Below are positions 1 through 5,960 of a stretch of 5,960 bases of DNA, one piece after another. Position 1 is the first letter of the stretch. Each line of letters starts with the position of its first letter. The position numbers and the translations under genes were made by a program. Source of the DNA: Alphaproteobacteria bacterium MarineAlpha9_Bin7 (GTDB lineage Bacteria > Pseudomonadota > Alphaproteobacteria > UBA7887); assembly GCA_002938115.1 (NCBI GenBank), contig PTKD01000124.1:1-5960 (forward strand), in the 5' to 3' direction. Under the pieces are notes generated by a model, which was given only the letters and a program-made list of their open reading frames with translations, searched no databases and was not told where the DNA came from.

Positions 1-2
1 CG

Positions 3-314
3 GGCGTGCCGGGTATGCTGGCCGGCGTGCTCGCCCTCAACCTGCCCGGCTTGGTCATGGCATTCGCTTTGTATGGCGTGATCACCCGCTATCAGGACGA
101 TGCGTGGCTGCGAAAAGTCCTGCTGGGGATGCAATACGGGGCGCTTGCATTGCTTGCTGCGGCGCTCTGGGCACTTGCACGACCGCTGGGCGGTACACTG
201 TCATGGACGGCCGCCGGCCTCGCCGTAGCGCTGTTTGTCTCGGTGGCGCTGTTTGATCTTTCACCGTTTCTTGGCATCCTCATCTTCGCCGCCGCCTGTA
301 TGCTACTGTTGTAA
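3..314 (+). CDS. chrA: ChrA-like chromate transporter, C-terminal fragment (5' end outside window)
   Basis: This is the last 103 codons of a membrane protein; the frame is open back to the window edge, so the true start is upstream and the GTG at 6 or ATG at 15 need not be starts. The segment is almost wholly hydrophobic, with about three to four membrane spans. It has the ChrA-type pattern: a glycine-rich helix leading into N-L-P-G (where ChrA proteins have a similar LPS/LPG turn), a polar loop with TRYQDDAWLRK, then a Gly/Ala/Leu-rich helix and a final span after LSPFLG. ChrA proteins of the CHR family export chromate across the inner membrane; some are single long proteins and others are paired half-size proteins, and this fragment cannot tell which. 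The gene ends in TAA, 15 bases from the convergent phosphate transporter, with no terminator hairpin visible between them. The family call rests on pattern memory; another polytopic permease remains possible. Confidence 0.6.
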   Translation, partial: GVPGMLAGVLALNLPGLVMAFALYGVITRYQDDAWLRKVLLGMQYGALALLAAALWALARPLGGTLSWTAAGLAVALFVSVALFDLSPFLGILIFAAACMLLL

Positions 315-329
315 CGCTTGACACTGCCA

Positions 330-1592
330 TCACACCGTAAAAATTGACCGCAGTGCCAAATAGATCAGTGCGGCAAGCCCGCCCGCCAGCGGCAAGGTGA
401 GTAACCACGACACCACGATGCCGAGGATCAACCGCAAGTTCACCTGATCGACAGCTCGGGCGAGACCGACGCCGACCACAGCACCGACCGCGATGTGCGT
501 GGTTGACACCGGTAAGCCAGTCCGCGACGCAAGCACCACCGTCGCCGAGGCTGCCAGGGTGACACAAAAGCCACGGTTGGGGGTAAGCGGAGTGATGTTC
601 TTGCCGATTGTCTGCATCACCCGACGGCCGTACGTCCAGAGTCCAAGCACGATCCCAACACCACCAAGTGCGAGGATCCAGATAGGCAGACCCGAAGTCG
701 ACGTTACCTCGCCCCCGGAGCGCACGATGGCTACCACCGCTGCGAGTGGGCCAACGCCGTTGGCTACATCGTTCGAACCATGTGCAAATGCCATGGCACA
801 TGCTGTGAAAATCATCATCGGTGTGAAGATACGTTCGACGCGGGCAACGTTGACCTCATGGCTGTCGCCATCGCCGACTTGCACACGTTGGATCATGGCC
901 CAGCCGGCGACTGCAGTCGCTATGCCGATCGCCAAAGCGCAGGCGAAACTGCTCGCGGCGCTGAGATCGAGATTAAGATGGCGTAAGCCCTTAAAAAGGG
1001 TGATCAAGGAGACCACAAAGCCTACCAGAAAAACATAAAACGGCCCCCAGCGCCGCGCGGCCGCCACTGGTTGGTGGGTTTTTAAAATCAGTTGGCGAAT
1101 ACTGAGTTGGAGCAGGAGCGCGATAGTGCCACCGATCAGCGGCGAGATCACCCAGCTTGCGGCGATTTCGGCCACCTTGCTCCAGTTAACCGCAGATGCG
1201 CCAGCGGCAACCAGTGCGAAACCGATGATAGAGCCTACAATAGAATGGGTGGTTGAGATCGGCCAACCGCGCGTCGATGCGACTAGTAACCAGGTCCCCG
1301 CAGACAAGAGCGCCGCCAGCATGCCGAGTGCGAGCTGCCCCGGTTGGTTCACAAAAGCATCGACCGAGACGATGTTGCTGCGAACCGTCGACGTGACCTC
1401 GCCGCCAGCGATTATGGCTCCAGCCAACTCAAACACGCCAGCGATAACCAACGCTACTGTCATGGTGATAGCGCCGGAGCCGACCGCAGGCCCCATCGCA
1501 TTGGCAACATCATTGGCGCCGATGCCCCATGTCATAAAAAGCCCGAACAATAACGCGAGCGCGATCAGTACCGGTCCATAAGCCTCAATCAC
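330..1592 (-). CDS. pit: PiT-family inorganic phosphate transporter
   Basis: A complete 420-residue inner-membrane carrier of the PiT (Pho4) family, which takes up inorganic phosphate, often as a metal-phosphate complex, coupled to H+ or Na+. It has the family's inverted-repeat halves with duplicated signatures: GANDVANAMGP (25-35) pairs with GSNDVANGVGP (272-282); GGEVTST (63-69) with GGEVTST (293-299); PISTTHSIVG (111-120) with PVSTTHIAVG (361-370). The Asn-Asp of each xNDVAN motif is expected in the substrate site. About ten hydrophobic segments are visible, with a polar cytoplasmic-type loop around 236-256. Length is normal for the shorter bacterial PiT type (E. coli PitA is near 500). 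The start is GTG at 1590-1592, supported by AAGGGAG nine bases upstream. No DUF47/PhoU-like Pit accessory gene is present beside it, unlike many pit loci; instead an exported protein gene lies 104 bases upstream on the same strand. The family is secure; PiT members can also carry sulfate, so the substrate is inferred. Confidence 0.95.
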   Translation of the reverse strand: MIEAYGPVLIALALLFGLFMTWGIGANDVANAMGPAVGSGAITMTVALVIAGVFELAGAIIAGGEVTSTVRSNIVSVDAFVNQPGQLALGMLAALLSAGTWLLVASTRGWPISTTHSIVGSIIGFALVAAGASAVNWSKVAEIAASWVISPLIGGTIALLLQLSIRQLILKTHQPVAAARRWGPFYVFLVGFVVSLITLFKGLRHLNLDLSAASSFACALAIGIATAVAGWAMIQRVQVGDGDSHEVNVARVERIFTPMMIFTACAMAFAHGSNDVANGVGPLAAVVAIVRSGGEVTSTSGLPIWILALGGVGIVLGLWTYGRRVMQTIGKNITPLTPNRGFCVTLAASATVVLASRTGLPVSTTHIAVGAVVGVGLARAVDQVNLRLILGIVVSWLLTLPLAGGLAALIYLALRSIFTV

Positions 1593-1601
1593 GACTGTGA
1601 A

Positions 1602-1608
1602 CTCCCTT
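1602..1608 (-). promoter_or_regulatory. Ribosome binding site of pit, deciding a GTG start
   Basis: Read on the minus strand this is AAGGGAG, a strong Shine-Dalgarno match, with nine bases between it and the GTG at 1590-1592. It is the reason for choosing GTG as the start. Translation from there begins MIEAYGP and runs straight into the first membrane helix, as expected for PiT proteins. Confidence 0.7.
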
Positions 1609-1617
1609 CCTAACCCC

Positions 1618-1636
1618 GAGACCTTTGAAGGATCTC
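1618..1636. other. Small imperfect hairpin upstream of pit
   Basis: GAGACCT (1618-1624) can pair with AGG-A-TCTC (1629-1636), giving a seven-base-pair stem with one bulged A and a TTGA loop. It lies in the 104-base gap between the exported-protein gene and pit, nine bases upstream of the pit ribosome binding site in the transcript. No run of U follows on the minus strand, so it is not a standard intrinsic terminator. It could be a weak mRNA structure between two cotranscribed genes, or chance. Confidence 0.25.
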
Positions 1637-1696
1637 GTTGCCATCCTAACCGGCTACTTCGTGGATGTTTGAGAAAGAAACAATCATGAATATCTA

Positions 1697-2134
1697 TTAA
1701 AATTTGATCTCTTGTTCAATGTAGATGGTACCCCACTTATTAAGGGAATCTCCATCAATCGTGCCAGTTTTAAAAAAGTTGGGAATCTGACCTGTTTGTC
1801 TTTCCCACGCCATTTTCACTACGTTTCCGGTCACTGATTTTTTCTTGAGAAACAATCTCATTCTGGTTGCTGACTTATCATCTGCGTTCAGGTTGTACCT
1901 ATAGCCCGCTGACCAACCAGGTAGTGTACTAAATCCTTTTGTTTTTGATGGAACTGACAAATCCTGGGTCGGTTTTATTTGGCTCTGTAGCAGTTCCTTT
2001 ATCAATTTTAACTCTTGTTCGAGTGTTTGGATTCGGCTTTCCAGATTGTCTTCAGCTGATGCTGGTATCGCTGACAATAAAACGACAGTGTAAGCAATTG
2101 CTGCAAGTGCTTTTTGGGCGGCTGTTCTCAACAT
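1697..2134 (-). CDS. Small exported protein of unknown family: signal peptide, coiled coil, strand-rich C-terminus ending in Phe
   Basis: A 145-residue protein that I do not recognise. Residues 1-27 form a classic Sec signal peptide: a basic N-region with Arg and Lys, a hydrophobic core around 10-20, and an ASA cleavage site before Glu-Asp. Residues 29-52 (ESRIQTLEQELKLIKELLQ) have Leu/Ile heptad spacing typical of a short coiled coil. Residues 68-145 look strand-rich, with about four amphipathic stretches, aromatic residues, and a C-terminal IYIEQEIKF whose final Phe resembles the outer-membrane beta-barrel signal. Signal peptide, coiled coil and terminal Phe recall porins such as the phosphate-selective OprP/OprO group, but those are around 400 residues, so this could be an internally deleted remnant or an unrelated small envelope protein. 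The start ATG at 2132-2134 has GGAG ten bases upstream. The gene ends in tandem in-frame stops, TAA then TAG. It is clearly AT-richer than its neighbours, a possible sign of transfer. It lies upstream of pit on the same strand and may be cotranscribed with it. Confidence 0.7.
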   Translation of the reverse strand: MLRTAAQKALAAIAYTVVLLSAIPASAEDNLESRIQTLEQELKLIKELLQSQIKPTQDLSVPSKTKGFSTLPGWSAGYRYNLNADDKSATRMRLFLKKKSVTGNVVKMAWERQTGQIPNFFKTGTIDGDSLNKWGTIYIEQEIKF

Positions 2135-2144
2135 ATTCTATCGT

Positions 2145-2148
2145 CTCC
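2145..2148 (-). promoter_or_regulatory. Ribosome binding site of the exported-protein gene
   Basis: On the minus strand this reads GGAG, with ten bases before the ATG at 2132-2134. It supports that ATG, which also gives a well-formed signal peptide directly from the first residue. Confidence 0.5.
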
Positions 2149-2234
2149 AAATCTCAAAAAGTTAGTGTCTCTTGCGCCACTTCTTCATTGTATGTGCGCG
2201 GATCTCAATAAGGTTAGTTCCCCGGACATCGCGG

Positions 2235-2268
2235 ATTATATGCATGTAGCATGTCTGATTTATCACGC
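2235..2268 (-). promoter_or_regulatory. Candidate promoter with Pho-box-like element for the exported-protein gene (and possibly pit)
   Basis: This lies in the 260-base gap 2135-2394, which holds no convincing gene. On the minus strand there is a perfect TATAAT at 2235-2240, preceded by TGCA. No TTGACA-like -35 stands at 16-18 bases. Instead, exactly ten bases upstream, 2251-2268 reads GCGTGATAAATCAGACAT, which agrees at 13 of 18 positions with the PhoB box consensus CTGTCATAWAWCTGTCAY; PhoB boxes usually replace the -35 at about this distance. Two further units continue upstream with the same 11-base period: GTTTTAC (2273-2279) and a full CTGTCAC (2284-2290). Transcription would start near 2228, giving a leader of roughly 95 bases. 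The TATAAT is plain; activation by PhoB is inference from a partial match. The rest of the gap, 2291-2394, shows only a four-base-pair GAGG/CCTC hairpin at 2363-2373, too weak to call a terminator for the malic enzyme gene. Confidence 0.35.
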
Positions 2269-2394
2269 TTATGTAAAACACGCGTGACAGATGTGTGAAT
2301 GTTTTATTACAACGCACGTATTCAGTGATTAGGATTTGGCACAAGGTAAATGCACTGTGAACGAGGTTTCCTCATGGATGCACACGGAATGGTG

Positions 2395-4722
2395 TCATGC
2401 GCTCTTGCGGCGAGCGCCCTTCTTCGATCCTTGAAGCCTGGGTGCTGCTCTATGACGGATCGCCTCATGGGCGGCAAATGCAGCCTGATTAATGATTGCT
2501 GAGACCGTGGACCCCATAGGAACGATCTGTGCGGGTTTACTCAGTCCCATTAGTAAAGGCCCTATGACGGTTCTCCGGCCAATTTCTTTCAGCAACTTTG
2601 CGGATATGTTGGCACTGTGTAGCGCCGGCATGATCAGCACGTTGGCTGGACTTGATAACCGACAAAACGGGTACAATTCGAGTAATTCTGGATCTAAAGC
2701 AACGTCAGCGGCAATTTCGCCGTCATACTCGAAATCGACCTCTCGTGAATCAAGCTCTTGTACGGCGTCGCGAATACGGTCCGCCTGTTCCCAGCGCGGA
2801 TTGCCGAAATTGGAATTTGAGAGCAATGCAACCCTCGGTTCGTGACCCATTGACCGAGCTTTGGCAGCAGTCTGGCAGGCAATGTCGGCCAGTTCAGCCG
2901 GTGTTGGCAGTTCGTGCACGGTGGTGTCAGCAATGAATACGGTGCGGCTTCCAGCGATAACCATTGAAAGCCCGAACATGCGTTCGCTAGGACGTGGATC
3001 CAAGACCCTTTGAATCTCTTTCAGTGCAACGTAATAGCTACGAGTCAGCCCAGTGACCATCGCATCTGCATGGTCCATTGCAACCATGCAAGCAGCAAAG
3101 ATATTTCGATCTTGGTTAACCAGTCGCTGGCAATCTCGATAGAGAAAACCGTTACGTTGTTGCCGCTCATAGAGAAAGTCTGTGTAGACTTTGTTTTGTT
3201 TGCTTAGGCTCGCGTTATGAATTTCTAAACTTTCTGGCCCGCTTAGGCCCATCCCGGACATGGTCTCCAGGATCCGTGATTCGCGCCCAATGAGGATGGG
3301 AGTGCCTAGTCCAAGTCCACGCCACTGCACGGCCGCACGAATTACCTGCTCCTCCTCACCTTCTGCAAAAACCATCCGCACGGGATGGGCTCGCACCTCA
3401 TCTTGTATCATTTGAACGCTACTGGCCGTTGGGTCAAGCCGGACACTAAGTTGACGACGATAGCTTGGTTCATCGTCGAAGGGCTTCTGTGCGACGCCAC
3501 TTGCAATAGCGGCCTTCGCCACCGCAATCGGAACAGAGGTAATAAGGCGGGGGTCAAACGGGGCTGGAATGATATATGCGGGGCCGTATCGAAGTCGGCC
3601 CGCAGAATAGGCGGCCGCGACTTCGTCGGGCACGTCTTCGCGTGCTAGTTCAGCGATTGCCTCCGCTGCAGCAATCTTCATGGCGTCGTTAATTGTCGAT
3701 GCGCGAACGTCCAGGGCGCCTCGGAAGATGTATGGGAAGCCAAGCACATTATTGACTTGATTTGGATAATCGGAGCGACCAGTCGCCATGATCGCATCGC
3801 CACGAATTGTTGCCACCTCTTCGGGGGTAATCTCCGGGTCGGGATTGGCCATCGCAAAAATAATTGGCTGCGCTGCCATGCTTTTGACCATGTCAGCTGT
3901 TACAGCTCCCTTTTTTGATACCCCAAAAAATACGTCTGCTCCGGAGATGGCCTCGGCCAAGGTCCGGCATTTGGTGTCGTTTGCGTGGGCCGATTTCCAC
4001 TGGTTCATGCCGATCTCACGACCAGTGTAGATTACACCACGGGTGTCGCAAACGATCACACTGCTGGCGGGCACTCCCATGCCTTTGAGCAATTCAGCAC
4101 AAGCTACGCCGGCTGCGCCCGCTCCATTTATCACTATCTGCGTGTCTTTAATATCCCGTCCCGTTAGATGCAGAGCATTAATGAATCCAGCTGCGGCGAT
4201 AATTGCAGTACCGTGCTGGTCGTCATGGAAAACCGGAATATCCATCGTCTCCCGAAGGCGTTGCTCAATAATGAAGCACTCCGGAGCCCGAATGTCCTCT
4301 AGGTTAATGCCGCCCCAGCTTTTTCCAAGAAAGCGGACGCAATCGACAAACTCGTCCACATCCTCAGTATCGATTTCGAGGTCAATACTATCTATGTCTG
4401 CGAATCGTTTAAATAGTACAGCCTTACCTTCCATTACTGGTTTGGCGGCGAGGGCGCCGAGGTTGCCAAGACCAAGTACGGCGGTGCCGTTGGAAATGAC
4501 AGCCACCATGTTCCCCTTAGCAGTGTAGTCATAGGCGCGGTCAGGGTTTTTCTCTATCTCCAGGCACGGTTCCGCAACGCCCGGCGAGTACGCAAGTGAT
4601 AGCTCTCGGGCGGTGGTTAGAGGCTTAGTTGCACGTACCTCCAACTTTCCTGGTTTTCCATTGGCATGAAATGCGAGTGCCTCGTCGCGCATTGCTTTCG
4701 ATGTTGCATTGGATGACGCCAT
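2395..4722 (-). CDS. maeB: NADP-dependent malic enzyme fused to a phosphotransacetylase-like domain (MaeB/Tme type)
   Basis: Cytoplasmic enzyme that oxidatively decarboxylates malate to pyruvate and CO2, normally with NADP+, feeding NADPH and pyruvate from the TCA cycle. Numbering is from the ATG at 4720-4722 (775 residues; E. coli MaeB is 759). N-terminal malic domain: AYSPGVAEPC (44-53) with the catalytic Tyr45, PVMEGKAVLFK with Lys100, and metal ligands in NLEDIRAPE (Glu142, Asp143) and FHDDQHGTA (Asp167, Asp168). NAD(P) domain: GAGAAG (200-205), NPDPEI (293-298) and SDYPNQVNNVLGFP (317-330). From about 435 to 755 follows the phosphotransacetylase-like domain, which in this family mainly senses acetyl-CoA and is not known to catalyse acetyl transfer. 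The tail after it is short and basic. The frame opens further upstream, to an ATG at 4750-4752, but those ten extra residues have no family counterpart, and a plausible promoter would start transcription about there. GGGA lies nine bases before the chosen ATG. A third ATG at 4690-4692 would give 765 residues. Divergent from mutS. NADP specificity comes from the family, not from a residue I can prove. Confidence 0.96.
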   Translation of the reverse strand: MASSNATSKAMRDEALAFHANGKPGKLEVRATKPLTTARELSLAYSPGVAEPCLEIEKNPDRAYDYTAKGNMVAVISNGTAVLGLGNLGALAAKPVMEGKAVLFKRFADIDSIDLEIDTEDVDEFVDCVRFLGKSWGGINLEDIRAPECFIIEQRLRETMDIPVFHDDQHGTAIIAAAGFINALHLTGRDIKDTQIVINGAGAAGVACAELLKGMGVPASSVIVCDTRGVIYTGREIGMNQWKSAHANDTKCRTLAEAISGADVFFGVSKKGAVTADMVKSMAAQPIIFAMANPDPEITPEEVATIRGDAIMATGRSDYPNQVNNVLGFPYIFRGALDVRASTINDAMKIAAAEAIAELAREDVPDEVAAAYSAGRLRYGPAYIIPAPFDPRLITSVPIAVAKAAIASGVAQKPFDDEPSYRRQLSVRLDPTASSVQMIQDEVRAHPVRMVFAEGEEEQVIRAAVQWRGLGLGTPILIGRESRILETMSGMGLSGPESLEIHNASLSKQNKVYTDFLYERQQRNGFLYRDCQRLVNQDRNIFAACMVAMDHADAMVTGLTRSYYVALKEIQRVLDPRPSERMFGLSMVIAGSRTVFIADTTVHELPTPAELADIACQTAAKARSMGHEPRVALLSNSNFGNPRWEQADRIRDAVQELDSREVDFEYDGEIAADVALDPELLELYPFCRLSSPANVLIMPALHSANISAKLLKEIGRRTVIGPLLMGLSKPAQIVPMGSTVSAIINQAAFAAHEAIRHRAAPRLQGSKKGARRKSA

Positions 4723-4764
4723 GGTTCTGTCCCATAAGGTGGTATCCAGCATCCTATGCTCGGG

Positions 4765-4793
4765 ACTGTAGAGCTGCTTCGGGCAACCGTAAA
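4765..4793 (-). promoter_or_regulatory. Candidate sigma-70-type promoter for maeB
   Basis: On the minus strand TTTACG (4788-4793) and TACAGT (4765-4770) are separated by 17 bases, each matching four of six consensus positions. Transcription would begin near 4758, which leaves a leader of roughly 35 bases before the ATG at 4720-4722 but almost none before the ATG at 4750-4752. It is therefore also a mild argument for the shorter protein. The match is modest and could be chance. No equally good plus-strand promoter for mutS was found in the same gap. Confidence 0.3.
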
Positions 4794-4820
4794 GCGCTCC
4801 AGATCAGAATCCATTATGCT

Positions 4821-5960
4821 ATGGTTGAAATCATGGTGGCGGACGAACCAAGTACGATCTCAGAAAGTGGTCAGCTCGTGGCCGGGAATAGCCTCGGACC
4901 ACGATCCACGCCTATGTTGGCGCAATATTTTGCAATCAAAAAAACACATCCTGAGAGTTTGTTATTTTTTCGCATGGGCGACTTCTACGAAATGTTTTTT
5001 GACGATGCAGTTGTTGCGGCTGGTGTGCTGAATATCGCACTAACTAAGCGGGGAAGGCACGAAGGAGCCGAGGTACCTATGTGCGGGGTGCCAGTTCACA
5101 GCCACCAGTCATACCTCCATAGGTTAATAAAAAACGGACACAGGGTCGCCATTTGTGAACAGATCGAAGATCCTTCAGAGGCACGCAAGCGCGGTGGGAA
5201 GGCCTTGGTCAAACGGGCAGTTGACAGGGTGGTCACGCCTGGCACGCTTATCGAAGATTCTTTGTTGGATGCTCGGTCAAACAATCATCTTGCAGCGATC
5301 GCCAGGGTTGGCGGCGAATTCGCATTGGCCTGGATAGACATTTCCACGGGCGTGTTCGGGTCAGCCGTGCCGCCCCAAGGCGATTTATCAGCAACTCTGT
5401 CTCAGGTCTCACCCGGCGAATTATTAGCGCCCGAGTCACTAGCCGATGACCCATTGTTTGCCACTTCGTTAATTGACTGGAAACCCCTGCTCACTTGTCT
5501 TCCAGCCACGTGTTTTGATAGCCTTGCAGGCGAACGCCGCCTTAAGCGAGCATTTGGTGTAACTTCCTTGGACGCATTCGGAGAATTCGGGCGTGCTGAG
5601 TGGGCGGCATGTGGTGCTCTTTTGGATTATCTTGCACTGACCCAAAAAGGGCGCATGCCGCGCTTGCTGCCCCCACGTCAGCAAACAGCCACTGCAGTGA
5701 TGGCAATCGACGCTGCCACCCGTAGAAATCTTGAAATTACTGCTGCGTTAGATGGCGGGCGCGAAATGAGCTTGCTCGGGATTATAGATCGCACATTAAC
5801 TGGTGCTGGTGCGCGTCTGTTGGCTTCTCGTTTGAGTGCACCGCTCACTGATCCAGTGGAAATCTCCGGACGCTTGGATATGGTGCAGTGGTTTTTATCT
5901 GCGTCCAAAGTTCGTGAACGGATCCGACATGCACTTCGCGTCTGTAAATTGTCCTTATGA
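4821..5960 (+). CDS. mutS: DNA mismatch repair protein MutS, N-terminal part only (premature stop at window end)
   Basis: MutS binds base mismatches and small loops as a dimer and, through ATP binding, recruits MutL. Only 379 residues are present against about 850-900 normally. Domain I is intact: TPMLAQYFAIK (30-40) and RMGDFYEMFF (51-60), containing the Phe55-x-Glu57 motif that wedges into the mismatch; PMCGVPVH (86-93) and HRVAICEQ (107-114) follow. VVTPGTLIEDSLLDARSNN (137-155) leads into the connector domain, about 157-275. The core domain begins near 295 with IDAATRRNLEIT. The frame then hits TGA at 5958-5960, right after LRVCKLSL, where MutS proteins normally continue into the lever, clamp and ATPase domains; the Walker A motif GPNMGGKST is therefore absent. 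ATG at 4821 is chosen, with ATG at 4833 as the alternative; neither has a clear Shine-Dalgarno sequence. The frame is open back to 4629, but that part lies antisense to maeB. The start is thus uncertain, the family is not. Whether the stop is a real mutation, a frameshift or a sequence error cannot be decided here. Confidence 0.93.
   Translation: MVEIMVADEPSTISESGQLVAGNSLGPRSTPMLAQYFAIKKTHPESLLFFRMGDFYEMFFDDAVVAAGVLNIALTKRGRHEGAEVPMCGVPVHSHQSYLHRLIKNGHRVAICEQIEDPSEARKRGGKALVKRAVDRVVTPGTLIEDSLLDARSNNHLAAIARVGGEFALAWIDISTGVFGSAVPPQGDLSATLSQVSPGELLAPESLADDPLFATSLIDWKPLLTCLPATCFDSLAGERRLKRAFGVTSLDAFGEFGRAEWAACGALLDYLALTQKGRMPRLLPPRQQTATAVMAIDAATRRNLEITAALDGGREMSLLGIIDRTLTGAGARLLASRLSAPLTDPVEISGRLDMVQWFLSASKVRERIRHALRVCKLSL

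Noticed and set aside
318..323. TTGACA between chrA and pit
   Set aside because: It is a perfect -35 hexamer but sits in a 15-base convergent gap and points into the 3' end of pit. No -10 was seen and there is no plus-strand gene to drive.
493..1038. Plus-strand 181-residue frame opposite pit
   Set aside because: It is a shadow of the GC-rich pit coding strand. The product is low-complexity Thr/Ala/Pro-rich with no motif, and pit on the other strand is unambiguous.
2162..2344. Minus-strand 60-residue frame in the gap upstream of the exported-protein gene
   Set aside because: No Shine-Dalgarno sequence, no recognisable motif and no signal or membrane pattern. It overlaps the candidate promoter, so it is most likely chance.
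2363..2373. GAGG-TTT-CCTC hairpin as a terminator of maeB
   Set aside because: The stem has only four base pairs and no U-run follows it on the minus strand.
3427..4752. Malic enzyme plus phosphotransacetylase-like region as a novel gene fusion
   Set aside because: This two-domain layout is the normal architecture of MaeB-type malic enzymes, as in E. coli MaeB, and the length is typical.
4629..4820. Upstream extension of the mutS frame by 64 codons
   Set aside because: It runs antisense through the start of maeB and the divergent promoter region, and MutS proteins have no such N-terminal extension. Conserved MutS sequence begins only around 4908.

Overview
The window reads as chromosomal DNA of an alphaproteobacterium. 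The best evidence is the right end. A mutS gene whose N-terminal half has alphaproteobacterial-looking wording lies head-to-head with a maeB-type (NADP-dependent, phosphotransacetylase-fused) malic enzyme. From memory, rhizobia such as Sinorhizobium meliloti have the same tme/mutS neighbourhood. The order within the class cannot be told from the sequence.

Layout from left to right. (1) Positions 3-314 (+) hold the C-terminal end of a membrane protein that looks like a ChrA-family chromate transporter; its start lies outside the window. (2) 330-1592 (-) is a complete PiT-family inorganic phosphate transporter, convergent with the first gene and only 15 bases from it. (3) 1697-2134 (-) is a small AT-rich gene for an exported protein with a signal peptide, a short coiled coil and a strand-rich tail ending in Phe; I do not recognise its family. 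(4) 2135-2394 is a 260-base gap with no convincing gene. It holds a perfect TATAAT on the minus strand, preceded by an 11-base-periodic element that partly matches a PhoB box. (5) 2395-4722 (-) is the malic enzyme. (6) About 100 bases of divergent regulatory DNA are followed by mutS (4821-5960, +), which stops after 379 codons, in exactly the last three bases of the window and less than halfway through the usual MutS length.

The genes do not form one pathway. The exported protein and PiT share a strand and may be one transcription unit. If the Pho-box-like element is real, they would be a phosphate-responsive pair, but this is a hypothesis. The malic enzyme links the TCA cycle to pyruvate and NADPH, and MutS serves mismatch repair; they share only a divergent promoter region.

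Base composition is uneven. Sampled 60-base lines give 41/60 G+C in pit (901-960), 24/60 in the exported-protein gene (1741-1800) and 31/60 in mutS (5221-5280). No RNA genes, CRISPR arrays, insertion sequences or integrases were seen. I found no clear evidence of a novel multi-gene system; the points most worth checking are the truncated mutS and the possible Pho control of the exported-protein/pit unit.
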